Program-made: the position numbers and the translations under genes | Source: Leptoclinus maculatus | Lineage: Eukaryota > Chordata > Actinopteri > Perciformes > Stichaeidae | Direction of reading: 5' to 3' | NCBI GenBank assembly: GCA_032191485.1 | Contig: JAVDOI010000010.1 | Location: forward strand, 23,050,277 to 23,114,276 | Length of the DNA: 64,000 nucleotides | Part shown: piece after piece, positions 22,991 to 34,597 of the stretch | Layout of the letters: each line of letters begins with the position of its first letter | How positions within the stretch are numbered: the stretch's first letter is position 1 | Notes under the pieces: generated by a model | The model's database searches: none | The model's input: the letters and a program-made list of their open reading frames with translations, nothing else | What the model was told of the DNA's origin: nothing

Positions 22991-23201
22991 GGTGGCGTTT
23001 ACCACGCCGACCAGCACGCACTGATCGACTGCAAAACACTCACAAACAAATACCCTAAAACCCCCTAAATGTACACACAAACACCGTGAACCCTACACAC
23101 CACAATACACTATAATAAACATTACCAAATGAAGAAAAAGATGGAAAATCGCTATTAATCGCTCAAAACCACGCTCCGTCAACTCCGCACTCCTTCCACT
23201 C

Positions 23202-23221
23202 AGAGAGAGAGAGAGAGAGAG
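23202..23221 (+). repeat. (AG)10 between the two LINE copies
   Basis: Twenty bases of AG repeat separate the 5' end of LINE A (CTCCTTCCACT...) from the 3' end of LINE B (ATATTTAATTTTTAG). The same 5'-end sequence followed by (AG)n occurs at 25010-25026. Confidence 0.85.
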
Positions 23222-25025
23222 ATATTTAATTTTTAGAAAACCTTTATTTTCTTTGAACAACATGAAAGAACAAAAAAACGGTGCCGTTGCATTACATTTG
23301 AAACAAATCAGCAAAATCCAGCTACATCCACCAGTGTCTTCAGGGTGGTGGTCCCAGAGGAGCACAGCATGCTGCTGAGACCTGGAGTCGTGTCGTCCTG
23401 GATGTCCATCCTGTCTCCGTTCACCAGCGGTTCCTTATTCTCACTTAGCTCCATCATTGTTCAGCTCTTTGTCACTATTTTCTTCAGTCTGAATCCTTCC
23501 CTCTCTGTGAGACCTCCTGTCCTTGCTCTTCATGTGTGATCTGACAGAGTTGGAGAGCTTCTCTTTGTCAGAGAGGTAGTCCTCCACTTTGGCTCCTCTC
23601 ACATTTTTGCTTCTCTTCAGATAGTCCTTTATTTTCTCCACACTGTAGTCTCCAGAGCTCCAACAGCTGCCAGCCCTGTGTTCAGAGGGCTCACTGTCAG
23701 CAGCAGCGTCCTCTTCCAGACTGGGTTCAGGGTCCTCTTCCAGACTGGATTCAGAGTCCTCCTCCAGACTGGACACTCTGCTGCTCCTCCACTTCCTTTC
23801 GTTGCCACTTTCTTCGCCTGTGAGCTTCTGCTGTTGGGCTTTGAGCTGCTCCTCGTCTCCATGTCTGCCTCACTACCTGTCTCCACCTGTCCTCCAGTAC
23901 TCTCCCTCACCTTCTGGACCTCGCTTGCCCCCTCCTCCCTCCCCTCTTGTCCCCCACTTGTCCCCTCTTCCCTCACCTCCTGTACCCCACTTGTTCCCTC
24001 CTCCTGGGTCTCACTTGTCCCCTCCTCCCTCACCTCCTGGGTCTCACTTGTCCCCTCTTCCCTCACCTCCTGTACCCCACTTGTTCCCTCCTCCTGGGTC
24101 TCACTTGTCCCCTCCTCCCTCACCTCCTGGGTCTCACTTGTCTCCTCCTCCCTCACCTCTTGTAACCCACTTGTCCCCTCCTCTCTCCTCTTTTGGACCC
24201 CCCCTGTCCCCTCCTGTCCGTCTTGTTTGTCCCCTCTGCCCTCCTCAGTACCTGTCTGGTTCTGGTCCTTATGAGAGCCGTTTTTCTCAGGACAAGTTCT
24301 GCTCTGATGACCCATTTTTCCACAACTGTAACATTTAAAATCATCAGTCGCTGCATAAATGACGTAGTCAAAGTTCTCCACTGTGATCTTGAACACGAGG
24401 TTGACCACCCTGCTCCTGTTGTTGGGGATCATGAACAGCTGTCTCCTGTGAGACACCACGTGCTTCAGGAGAGGAGACTTGCACCCAGAGGACACCTTCT
24501 TCACCTTCGACACTATCTTCCCGTGTCTTGACAGCTCTCTGGTTAGTTCTTCATCTCTGATGAACGGTGGGACGTTGGACACGGTTACTTTCACTGCCGG
24601 TGAGCAGAGAGGATAGACGGGTAGGAAGTTATCGCCCACCTCGATTCCGTTGTCTAACACAATGTTCGCGTTTCTTATGGTGTCTAAAAAAATGACCACG
24701 GCATTGTTCAGGAGTGTGGCCGACAAACTCCCCCACTGCCAGGCTGCAGTCCTCCACTGAGACCGGGAAACGCGGCGGGATCCTTATGCCATGTTTCCTC
24801 GTTAGCTCGGTCAGGTCCATGGTGGCGTTTAGCACGCCGCCCAGCACGCGCTGAACGACTGCAACCACCAAACAAAGACCTTAAAACCAGCTAAATGTCC
24901 ACAAAAACACCCGTGAACCTTACACACACCAATACACTATCATACATAACGTTAACTAGTGAAGAAAAAAATCGCTATTTTAACGCTCTCAAACACGCTC
25001 AATCAGCTCCGCACTCCTTCCACTC
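23222..25025 (-). mobile_element. LINE copy B: ORF1-only deletion derivative
   Basis: It shares its 3' end (23222-23320) and 5' end (about 24720-25025) with LINE A. Between the 3' UTR and ORF1 only about 100 bp of ORF2 remain (23330-23430, matching 18640-18740 of copy A), joined directly to the end of ORF1. The endonuclease and reverse transcriptase are gone. The structure resembles the 'half-L1' (HAL1) elements of mammals, which keep ORF1 and rely on other LINEs for reverse transcription. It lies head-to-tail with LINE A, separated by (AG)10, and its 5' end abuts the (GA)n that leads into the host-gene leader. Confidence 0.75.
23441..24820 (-). pseudogene. LINE copy B ORF1
   Basis: The ATG at 24820 again sits in GCCACCATGG. 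The frame breaks about 50 codons in (after LAVGEFVGH). It then runs open for 365 codons (23629-24726) through the RRM-like block VSNVPPFIRDEELTREL, the knuckle CYSCGKMGHQSRTC (C-x2-C-x4-H-x4-C) and a repeat region of units such as EEGTSETQEVR and EEGTSGVQEVR. A last frame change leads to the acidic/basic C-terminus (23441-23776). The repeat units differ from those of copy A, so the two VNTRs evolved separately. Confidence 0.75.
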
Positions 25026-25086
<61 letters not shown>

Positions 25087-25118
25087 AAGAGAGAGAGAGA
25101 GAAAAAAAGAGAGAGAGA
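25026..25118 (+). repeat. imperfect (GA)n tract at 5' edge of host-gene leader
   Basis: About 93 bp of GA repeat with AAAGACA interruptions, lying between the LINE cluster and the purine-rich leader of the KIAA1217-like gene. It is a probable ancestral (GA)n into which the LINEs inserted. Confidence 0.85.
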
Positions 25119-25318
25119 ATAGGGAGGCAGAGAGCTTTCCCAGAGGACTTTAGGAGCACCGAGGGAGCTCGCTGCTGACAGATAGACGGTAGGAGAAAGA
25201 CAGAGAATCATACAGAGTGAATTGGCTTTCCGCTCTGCCGACAGACAATTCTCTGAACATCACTGCTGTAAACATAGGGACAGTCCAGGGGTACTGAGAT
25301 ACCACGGTCTGCAAAAGG

Positions 25319-25351
25319 ATGAAGGAGAAGGACAGAAGAGAAGAAAACTGA
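25319..25351 (+). other. uORF 1 (10 codons)
   Basis: ATG AAG GAG AAG ... AAC TGA, in the leader of the KIAA1217-like gene. It terminates well before the main ATG. Confidence 0.35.
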
Positions 25352-25468
25352 CAGACTGGAGAAGAACATTGTGCAATACGAGGCAGAAATAACAGAGGAT
25401 CACATTAAGAAGGTAGAAAAAGAGATTAACAAAAAGCTGAAGAGACAACTTGACAAAACTAAGACTCC

Positions 25469-25504
25469 ATGAAAAACACGGCAGAGGAACATCCATACAC
25501 CTAA
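25469..25504 (+). other. uORF 2 (11 codons)
   Basis: ATG AAA AAC ACG ... ACC TAA; the initiation context CTCCATGA is weak. Confidence 0.35.
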
Positions 25505-25586
25505 AGAGGGCAAGGAGACAGAAGAAGACACAGCAAGGACAATCCCTCTCAGTGTTCCAAAAACCAAAAGACATAAAGACATTTGG

Positions 25587-25682
25587 ATGACAAAACCTGA
25601 CAGACGGAAAATACTTCTTCAACACTGCTCTTCACATGAGAGGAAGAAAAGAGAGACAGAAGAGAAGCAGGCAAAACATTAG
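25587..25682 (+). other. uORF 3 (31 codons)
   Basis: ATG ACA AAA CCT ... CAT TAG; the context TTGGATGA has G at -3 relative to ATG. It is the longest upstream ORF and the one nearest the main start, 134 bases before it. Confidence 0.35.
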
Positions 25683-25816
25683 AGGGACAGGAGGAGAAAG
25701 ACCAAGGAGAAGTAGCACACCGCAGTAAAGGAAGAAGAAAAGAGGGACAAGCGAACGAGGGACCCAGACTAACCCTGGGGTATCTCACCAGCGCATTGCT
25801 CAGCCCAGCAGGGACG

Positions 25817-26078
25817 ATGTCCAAGTCCTCCCCCCGTCTGGGTCGACCCGGATCAGCGGGGTCTAAGAGCCCCGGCTTGAGAAAGGAGCCGCAGGGTAAT
25901 CGCTCATGCATGCTGCGGATTGGAGAGAGGCTGATGAGGGCAGGCAGCGAGGGGAACCTGGTCCAGAGACCCATACCAACCCAGAGCCGGAGCCAGGCTT
26001 CCTCAACTGGATTAGGGCAAGGACCTCCAGCCCTGGAGGACAAACCTGCTGAGCATACAGGAAATAACTCCAGCAAAG
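25817..26078 (+). CDS. kiaa1217: first coding exon, sickle tail/SRCIN1-family protein
   Basis: The ATG at 25817 (context GGGACGATGT) opens 87 codons plus one base, ending at a consensus donor AAAG|GTGAGG after 26078 (phase 1). The peptide is basic and rich in Ser, Gly and Pro (MSKSSPRLGRPGSAGSKSPG). It contains a compact segment CMLRIGERLMRAGSEGNL at residues 31-48 that looks structured and conserved, followed by a low-complexity tail. A TTG seven codons upstream in the same frame is not a likely start. The family call comes mainly from the phase-matched exon 2; this exon alone I recognise only weakly, as an alternative N-terminus of sickle tail-type proteins. These proteins are cytoskeletal/adaptor scaffolds; KIAA1217 is linked to notochord and intervertebral disc development, and SRCIN1 to Src signalling at synapses and adhesions. 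Confidence 0.6.
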
Positions 26079-26672
26079 GTGAGGTCCCTCTCTCCAGTTC
26101 TTTACACAGACATATTTAACTTCGCATTATGCTGTATGCTAGATTAACCAAAGCAGCGCAGAAAATTACACAGTAAGAAAGGACTTTTGCAGGTTTTATA
26201 CAACTTTACTTCTATAGTCTATATTTATCTGATCTATCTGATTGGTTGTCAGTGACATAGTGCATCTCTCAAAGCTTCAGAGCTTCCTAAAGTTTTCTTC
26301 AGAGTGACTCTTTAGTTCCCAAGAAGAGGGCTTTGTCCCTAAAGTGTTTGGTTATATTAAGAAAACAAAGTTATTGAATCAGTGAGTATCTATATCTGTA
26401 AGACAATGCTGTCAGTAACCACATACAAGTACATCGTGTAAAGCTCCCTTTCAAATGAGCCGAGTGGGGACACTACTTGTATTTAGGTGCAGGCTATACC
26501 TGCCAGTGATAGTGGATTTAAAGCCATTTGCCACAGATTTATTGACACACAAAGTTATCTTTGCAGAGTGGCTTATATTGTTGCTGTGAGGAATTGTGAT
26601 ATCTCTGACTTGGAATTCACACAGAGAGGCTGACATGAGTGGTTATCCCACTGGGTTGCTCATAGCTGCACT

Positions 26673-26806
26673 GGGGCGTCTGTGGCTCAGAGGTAGAGCG
26701 GCTCGTCTACTCATCAGGAGATCAGCCGGTTCCCGTAGATTGTGATGAGCAGGTGGCAACCATGACTGTGTGTGAACGGGTGAATGTTGATGCATATGAC
26801 ATTTAC
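26673..26806 (+). repeat. tRNA-derived SINE, partial
   Basis: GTCTGTGGCTCAGAGGTAGA followed by a degraded B box and the body words GTGTGTGAACGGGTGAATG. The AAAGCGCTTTGAG tail is lost. Confidence 0.7.
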
Positions 26807-28496
26807 ACATTGTCTATTCATGCTGTCTGCCTCACATTATTTTTATCCAGACATATATGTAACATACAAATACTTAAATTAGGGAGACATATATGATCTC
26901 TTTCTAATGTGTTTCACCATTTTAACATGCATATTCCAAACTGCCGTTAGAAAAGCAGAGAGGGATTTCCTGTGTGTCCTCAATGCTCACAGTGCTGCTG
27001 CTGCCAGGCTGGATTAGTTGCTGTCTTGCCGGCAGAGTTCATGCATGAACTGTGATCCGTCTCCGCGTCAGTGTGTCAGTCCAGCAGTAGGGTCTGCCCT
27101 GCCATTCACTGCTGCTTTCACTTGCTCTGGTCAATTTAGAACCTTTGATACGAGTGTTTACATGAAGAACTGTTACATTACCGTACTGTATATAATACAA
27201 TATTACATAGAGTCTGACTGACTCTACCCGTCACAGATGTGTCAGTAGCAGTGTATACGTCAATGGGCAAGTGAAAGAAATGTCAGCTCACAATATGTTT
27301 TAGTCACAGTGTCTCCATTACGGAGTCTGGATTATACGGAGTACTAGGTTTATAAGGTTAGTAAGTTTATATTTATCCTGAAATACTTCCTGCTCAGTAA
27401 AGAGTACTCATAACTCTAATCTAAAAATGATCGGCATGCTGCCCCATCTTCTCTCTTGAGGGGACAGTGAGGTCATAAAATCACATGTGCCCAAAACTAC
27501 ATTGTTCACAAAGAGTAGAGCTTCAGGCAGAAAATACAGATTAAACAGGAAAAAATTGTGTTAGTTCCACTATAAATCAAACTAAACATTAAAGGATATA
27601 GGGTGTTTGTGCGTATGTGTAACTATATGTGTCTATGTGCATTACTAACGTCATGGTGTGTTGGATCTGTATGTGTTACTGAATGTTAATGCTACACCAT
27701 ATGCTATTGTGTGAATATGTAGAAGCTGCGTGCTGCTACATTACCTGTGAGACATTGAAGGCTTGTCGTATTTGAACTTAATCATACATTTCCATCACAA
27801 TTCTCTATTAACCCAATTTATAGGATCCATTGAAAAATGCTTAAAAGTGGGCAAGGAGCTGGGAGGGGGGAGTGCAGTGCTATTCTATCTCTTCTATTTT
27901 TAGATAGGTTTCATGACATAGATAAGTCCTAACCGGTCAACTCTGTGCCAGCATTGCCATGCAAGGTTCAGGGCTGATTTACAACAGTAGGAGCCGTTTC
28001 CATCCCATGAAGTAACGAGTTGTAGGCATTCGTAAAGAAATGTCAATATTAACCCCAGCATTGATACGTCTCATCACAGTACAGTCATATCATTTCATGT
28101 ATATCTCAAGAACATGTGAAGTGTGCAGGACTTCTTTAAATGTTTCTTTATTGTGTTAAATAGTTTAAAAATATTGTCCGATATACTCTTATTGTGTTTT
28201 TTTAATTCTCAAAAGCCGGCATAGTTCTCTATATATACAGTACATACAATGTGGAAAACAATATCTTGAAAACATGTATTTATGGTGTAAAAAAACACAA
28301 TCGCATAAAGTAGTTGATGTACAGTTCTTTGTTTGTACAATCTCTGCTGGTTAACTGTCTGCACAATCATTTCTTCTCCTGTGACATTTACAGTACAGCT
28401 CAGGCTTTACCTCGTTGATAATCCTGCTCTCCTGGATGCAGTCAGCCAATATAGCTATTTACAGACACGTGCTTCCATGAGTCAGAAGAGCCTACA

Positions 28497-28647
<151 letters not shown>

Positions 28648-30696
28648 ACAAATAGGCGATTCTTTTTTTTCTGGGGACATTTCTGTAACACGTTATAATG
28701 AGGCTACATGTCGAAGTCGTATGTTAATGCATTGCTACATCTACAAATTAGAATGAATTAATGTTTTAAATAACGCAGCACACGTCATGTCGGTCAATGC
28801 TAATGCGGAGGAAGTGACTATTTTAGATGATGGTGACATTATGCAGAGTTCAGAGTAAGTACATAAACGCTACAGCTGTGCAGCCTTGAGTAAGGTCATG
28901 ATATTAATAAACTAACGATTATTCATTTTATTTACTAAATGTTACATGTTGAGCTGACCACAGTTTATCAGCACAGTATGGGTAGAAATGAAGTATAATA
29001 AAAACCAAAGAAGCCCCAATACGTTCGAGGTCGATGAAGGTTTTGGTTCTTTTTCTATTTATTATTTCTTCACAAACACAAAGATTTAGAACAACTGATT
29101 ACCACTTTCTGGATTTTTGACAGACAGTGATGCATTGAATGAATATGTCCATATGTAAAATATCAATCCAACATAAAAGTGAACTGTCAATCATTAACAG
29201 CTGTGAGTACTAGCAACAGCATGTTTGTTGTTTTAAGTTCATAATGATCATTTTGGGGGAGTGGCTTTGGAGGGTCAGTGTTGCAGACTTGACAACTTTC
29301 TTGCTAGATTAAGCAACGTTTGGAGCGTGTGCTGCTAGCTACTTTCAAAAGAAAAAATCTACAGTCAGGCTCTAACATCATCTGTTTAGATTCATATTTA
29401 TTTGAACTATTTGGACATTCAGCATTGTAAGTCCCAGGAATGAAAAGAGAGCTTTAAAAAGTGTACACAGTGCAGAGAGGATTTGAAAATAGAATGAATG
29501 AATCAAAAAACACAGGACATGATGTGTGTCTGTCCTTAGTGCCAAGGTGGGGAGCACCTCCAGGAAATGAACCTTGTTTTGAGTGGTTGTCGATCGACAG
29601 GTGGGGGTTTTCCAGCTTGTGTATCTCGGTCTGGTTTAGGTTGTAGAAGTGTGGGACAGTTGGGCCCAGAACACATCATCAGTAATGTTCCCTTGTGTCA
29701 TTGAGTGTTTCGGCCTTTCATCACTATACACCCTCCCCAAGGGCGGCCAGCTGCAGGATGATCAGCCCTCAGCTCGTGTGCCGTGCCCAACTGTCTCCAA
29801 ATTGACAACATTGAGAACGGTAGACGCTTGAATGATTAACAGGTGGGGATTCTCAAGTGGGTTATGCTGACATATTTGGAGCCCAGCATGGGTCATTCCG
29901 CTTGATCCAAATCCACCGGCTGCTTCCTTCAGCCGCCTCTGAGACTGCCTTGATGGTCTGCCGCAGAGCCTGACCGTGGCTTCCCAGAATTAAGAATTAA
30001 GTCAAGAATACCCAAAGGAAAGTCTAGAGAGGGTGGAGTTTATAATATTTGGTAATCGGCAAGTCAACATTATGCTAATTGATTTTCAATAGAAAGAGTG
30101 TATGAAAATAAATGTCTTATTGATTGATTGATTACAATGATGTTGGAAACAGCATATAAATAATGTACAAACAAAAAATTCTAAAACTGTTGCAATATTT
30201 TATTAAAATAAAATGATCTTGAACCAGAACTCACTATATGTTTTATATTGTTCCCACATGAAGCTCAGTGTAAGTTCAATGAGGAAGACTAACTTCATGC
30301 TTCATTATACACAATGCTCGCTCTCTCACTCCTCCCACTGATTATGGGCATTCACCAACCACATCGTGCCACGATCTCCATCAGCCAATCATGCCGATGC
30401 TGCAAAAAACAAGATGGCGATGGTCAAAATGCGGAGCTCGAGGCTTCAAAACTGTAGTCCGGCATTGTATTATGGTCAATCTGAGCTCATCCATGGTCTT
30501 ATTGTAATATATAATGACTCATCCATTTAAATCATCATTTGTTCCTTTTTTTTCATTGTTTTCCTATTCTTTGTCCGGCCCACTTATAATATGTGATGTT
30601 ACGATGGGGTCTAATTGCCAAAGACTATTCACATTTCTCGTCCTGTTGTGCACATGTCAATTCAAATATTTTAAAAAGCAGGCTGGTATAGGTTGG

Positions 30697-31049
30697 TGTG
30701 ACGGTCCCCTGGCCTCTTTAATGCAACAGGTACCTGGAGGTGGAGGCACCTGGAGGTGGAGGCACCTGGAGGTGGAGGCACCTGCGCTCGGTGCTCTCCG
30801 CGTATAAAGCTCCGCCTTTCTGGTGGCGAGACGCTCTTGGCTCTCGTGCGTTATTGTTTTGTTCCCGTCCATACAACATCTATTTCACACACCACACTCT
30901 GTACTCATGCAGACACACACCTACTATTTGACTGATTGTACAATCCCATTGTTTTTCTAGTTGTTTTGGGGATTATTATTATCAACTTTATTTAAGCCTG
31001 TATCTCCATTTTTTATTTTGTCCTGGCTTCAGAGCCAGGTCGTGACCCA
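30697..31049 (+). repeat. possible solo LTR
   Basis: It starts TGTGACGGTCCCCTGGCC and ends near CGTGACCCA. It contains TATAAAG at 30803-30809 and a short CTGGCTTCAGAGCCAG hairpin near the end, in keeping with a Gypsy-type LTR. No target duplication is visible and no internal sequence follows, so both the assignment and the right border are tentative. Confidence 0.35.
30733..30780 (+). repeat. 16-bp tandem repeat, 3 copies
   Basis: CCTGGAGGTGGAGGCA is repeated three times exactly, immediately upstream of the TATAAAG at 30803 inside the possible LTR. It is placed like a promoter-proximal repeat block. Confidence 0.85.
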
Positions 31050-32108
31050 AACTGAACCACAAAGCAGCTCCAAAGATTCTAATAGACAAAGTACTGACCA
31101 AAGTTACGCCTGCAGTGCAATGGACAACTGTTAATACCATTTCTGCTGCTTTTACTTTAGTTTTTATGCCAATTAAGTTGTTCAGAAAAGTTCTGCCTGT
31201 ACAAATACCATAGTTATGATGTTACTTAGTAAAGGTAGAATGATGTCAAATCAACCCACATTGAAAAAAGTTACTATCCTTTCAGGACATTCAAAGGGCA
31301 ATGAGTTCATCTTTTACTGTCCCATATTACCATAAAACAACGAATCTGCAGGTTGTTGAGAGCTACATTTCCAATGACATTAAAACTTGGATCAAACACT
31401 CCTTCTACTGCAGTTCTAGAGTCCCCCGTCACCACCAACCGCCTCCATGTTAGCTGCCCGAGGATGGAGATCATCGCTGTGAGTGTGCAAGCCATTGGCA
31501 TGACAGCCCATTTCAGTGATGACGGCTAAAGGTCTCCTGCCAAGTCAAAAACTATCTGTGCTCCAGTCAGCTTGTACTCTTGTGTTCTGGGAAAAAGAGA
31601 CCTCATTATTTTCATCCAGCGCATGCCCCACTGTTGGGCAGCGATGGGGAGGGCGGGACGGCATGAAAGTAATGACAATGTGTCATGTAGCAGTGGTTTG
31701 TTTGCTGATAGAAGTCAGTGTAAAGGTTACTTAATGTCTCAAATTGTTTCCTTGATCAATGTGTTTCTTCCTTTTGTAGACATTTACACACGTACATTTA
31801 AATTCTCTGAAGACAAAATCCAAAACGAGTTTGTGCGCCGTGTCATCGATCCACCTCTAAAGCAAAAGGAATCCTTCCTGTTCTGAATAACCACACTCAA
31901 AAGCCGTCTCAGAGAGGAGGATTTGTTAATAGGGAGTAGCTGTTGATAGAAAGGATCAGTAGATGGCAGTAACCAGCAAACCCCATCAGAATTACAACAT
32001 GTTGCACAACTCTCCAGCACACCACGCTTCATTCACCAAATGTTGTTGATTATCTTGCCTTTATCAGGGTGGTGCATGATGCTGTTTCCAGTTTACTTAT
32101 ATACAACA

Positions 32109-32307
32109 TCCATGTCGATGTGTCCTTGGGCAAGATACTTAAACCCAAGTTGCTCCCGTAGCTGTGCCTACGTGTGAATGTTAGTTAGTCCTGATGTGCA
32201 GGTGGCACCTTGCATGGTAGCCATCAGTGTATGAATGGGTGTGAAAGGGTGAATGATGACATGTAGTGTGAAAGAGTAGTACAAGTACAAGTCCATTTAC
32301 CATTTAA
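32109..32307 (+). repeat. SINE 3' part, headless
   Basis: It begins inside the body (ATGTGTCCTTGGGCAAGATA), continues AAACCCAAGTTGCTCC, and ends GTACAAGTCCATTTACCATT. The tRNA-like head is missing and the AAGCGC tail is altered to AAGAGTAG. Confidence 0.7.
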
Positions 32308-34542
32308 ATTAAATAATATCACAGATACCAAGTGTATAGAACTTAATCACATAACATTTACAAATTTCTAATGTCAAAGTCCATCTATGTTTGAACACGT
32401 CCATCCATGAGCAACACTTCAAATTGTTCTCAAAGAAATCCTGTTCATGAAAAAGACATAATCCAGTAGACTCCTCGTTTACCCTCTTTAGATTAAAGTG
32501 CTCCATTTAGAAATCCAGAATGCTTCCCTTTTAAGAAGCAACTTCTCCAAATCGTCCCCTTTCTTTGGCAAACATACGATTTCAATTCCCATACCAGGGA
32601 AGAGACTGCATGGTTCATTTTTCTGGTGCTGTGAAAGTGAAAGTAGTTGGTTTCCTGGCTCTGCAGCCCTCTACTAACAGCTCACTGACGCTGACCCTGA
32701 CTGTTTATCAAATGGCCATTGTTTTGGAGACAACAAATGATAAAAACAATCAGGGTCAGTGTCAAGCTCTCTGACAAACACATTGCATTTCCTGTCACTA
32801 CTTCAGAATAAAAGTAAACTTCCGTTTCACCGATAAAAACTCTTATTAGAGAGATAGAGAGTTTATTACTTTATCCTTGTAGGAGTCTCGATGTTGTGAC
32901 TGTGTCCCCACAACGTGAGTAACACAAGTTCACACACACAGTTGTTTGTGTACAGTATTCAGTTTGATTTCCCCTGGTCGGTGCTTTCAGTTTTTCTGTC
33001 CTGTCGTACATTCCTGAGCTGGGAGTCCATCAGTATTGTCCTGTCCTTGTCCCTGTGGATTACAGCCCTCTGCTGATTAGTTACATTCCCTCTCGTATCA
33101 TCACATTCCACCCTTTGACTATGAAGTGAAGCTAATCTCTCCGTGCTCGCTACTTCAAAAGCCGGAGGGAAGAGGAAGGCAGAAAGGGAGGGAGAGAAAG
33201 GCAAATGGTGGGATGGCCAATACATTGTACCATGTGCTTTAACAAACTCGTCATGCAGAAACCAACGGGCTTAAGAGGAAAAATAAAAACTGACCTTTCA
33301 GTGAGTCCGACACAACCTTGATTATAATAGTATTGCAAAAAGGCAAAATTCATTAAACCCTGTCACAGAATGTGGTGAAACGATCTAAATCATTTAAAAT
33401 TGAACATTAATATTGTTCTCTCTCTTCTGTGTAGAGACGCTTTGGGAACTCAGACAAATAAGTGAAAAGAGGTTGAGTGCAGATTTAAATCTGTTGTTCC
33501 CAATTTTTTTGCCGAATGACAACTTATAATGAAGTCGTGACCCCTTGCTGGTTGTAAGCAATTTCATGCAATTTCATCAAAAAGTGATTACTCCTATTAT
33601 CCTCAGATTGCTTTATACGCCTAATTATTAGAGTCCCGAAACAGAAGAATTATTATTAGAAAAAAAAGAGAAAAAAATTCTTTACATATATGATTTTTTG
33701 TAACACGTGTTGGCACGTGATTGGATGATCCATCTATCAATGAAACAGAACAAAAACGTATTTTCCATCGGTTTCTTTTCTGCTTGACTGACGTTATTGC
33801 AGGCGAACCTCTTCTTGATTCTTGTTGTATTAAACAAACGGTGGCCTCTCTGTGTCGTCTCGCACACACCTGAACCACACCTGAAGCTCCCTGTAGCAGG
33901 ATGCTGATTGGTCCGTGCTCTGGTTAACCGGACACAAACACATTACTGACTAAATTAATTATTTTGTGATATATGACCCCACGATTCTCACATAATCTTG
34001 TGAAAAAAGTAACTTTACTCAGTTTTTATGCTAATGGTGGTGCGATCTCTATACTAATTGCACTATATCGCCTGGCTTAAACAGTATTGCTAGGTATTGA
34101 ATCGTAACCCCTGTATCATGAGACGTGTCGGAACGCCAGGTTTTTGCCAACAAACACCCCTAGTTGTTTCAGCAAACTGCACCACTTTACTGTCCTCAAA
34201 CTACAGACCTGCTGAACCTTTAATGCCCCCAAATGAATGAGATACAGTAAATGTGGGTACTTTGAACATTTTAATAACAGATGACTGTTTACCGATGTTC
34301 ATTGCTGAATTATTACTGAATAAAATTCACAGCTGATTTGTCAGACTCTGAAGAAACGGAGGACTGAATTCTTTCCTCAGAGGTTTGATCCAGTCAGTGA
34401 TTCGAAGAAGAACTGCAGGCTACATACGTGTGTGTGTGTACGTGTGTGATGTTCAACAAGCAGAAACGATTCCCATGGCTGTCTTGTATCTGTCCAGCTG
34501 TCGCTGCCAGGCTCTGTGTCCTTGTCAAGACTCACACACATC

Positions 34543-34597
34543 CACACACACACACACACACACACATCTCCACACACACACACACACACACACACAC
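34543..34597 (+). repeat. (CA)n microsatellite, interrupted
   Basis: Two CA runs separated by TCTC. The overlapping His/Thr open frames are repeat artefacts. Confidence 0.9.

Larger units (their letters stand above)
17733..23201 (-). mobile_element. Tx1/L1-clade LINE copy A
   Basis: A minus-strand non-LTR retrotransposon of about 5.5 kb. In sense order it has: the 5' end at 23201 next to (GA)n; ORF1 from the ATG at 22990 with a CCHC knuckle and an 11-residue repeat region; ORF2 from the ATG at 20982 with the start of an endonuclease, a full-length but frame-damaged reverse transcriptase and a C-terminal Cys/His motif; then a 3' end with TTTCTAAAAATC at 17733. Both termini abut GA/TC microsatellite. 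From memory, some fish Tx1-group LINEs (Kibi and Koshi) insert specifically into (TC)n, which would fit. The copy is inactive: the endonuclease has a large deletion and several frames are broken. Confidence 0.8.
25119..25816 (+). promoter_or_regulatory. putative 5' leader / promoter region of the KIAA1217-like gene
   Basis: Purine-rich, repeat-free sequence directly upstream of the exon 1 ATG, with no splice acceptor of good quality close to the ATG, so it is read here as contiguous 5' UTR and proximal promoter. No TATA box is evident and the start site cannot be placed. It contains at least three upstream ORFs (25319, 25469, 25587). A 49-codon highly charged open frame without an ATG (25323-25470) is also present and is not interpreted as coding. 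Confidence 0.45.

Noticed and set aside
25323..25470. 49-codon charged, coiled-coil-like open frame in the leader
   Set aside because: It has no ATG and is purine-rich, which by itself gives Lys/Glu-rich open frames; there are no splice signals to join it to the gene.
25549..26076. 175-codon minus-strand frame overlapping exon 1
   Set aside because: It is antisense to the leader and exon 1, whose + strand reading has splice and family support.
33480..33600. Possible hAT MITE with a TTCCCAATTTTTTTGCC-type end
   Set aside because: Only one vague end-like motif and no partner repeat or duplication.
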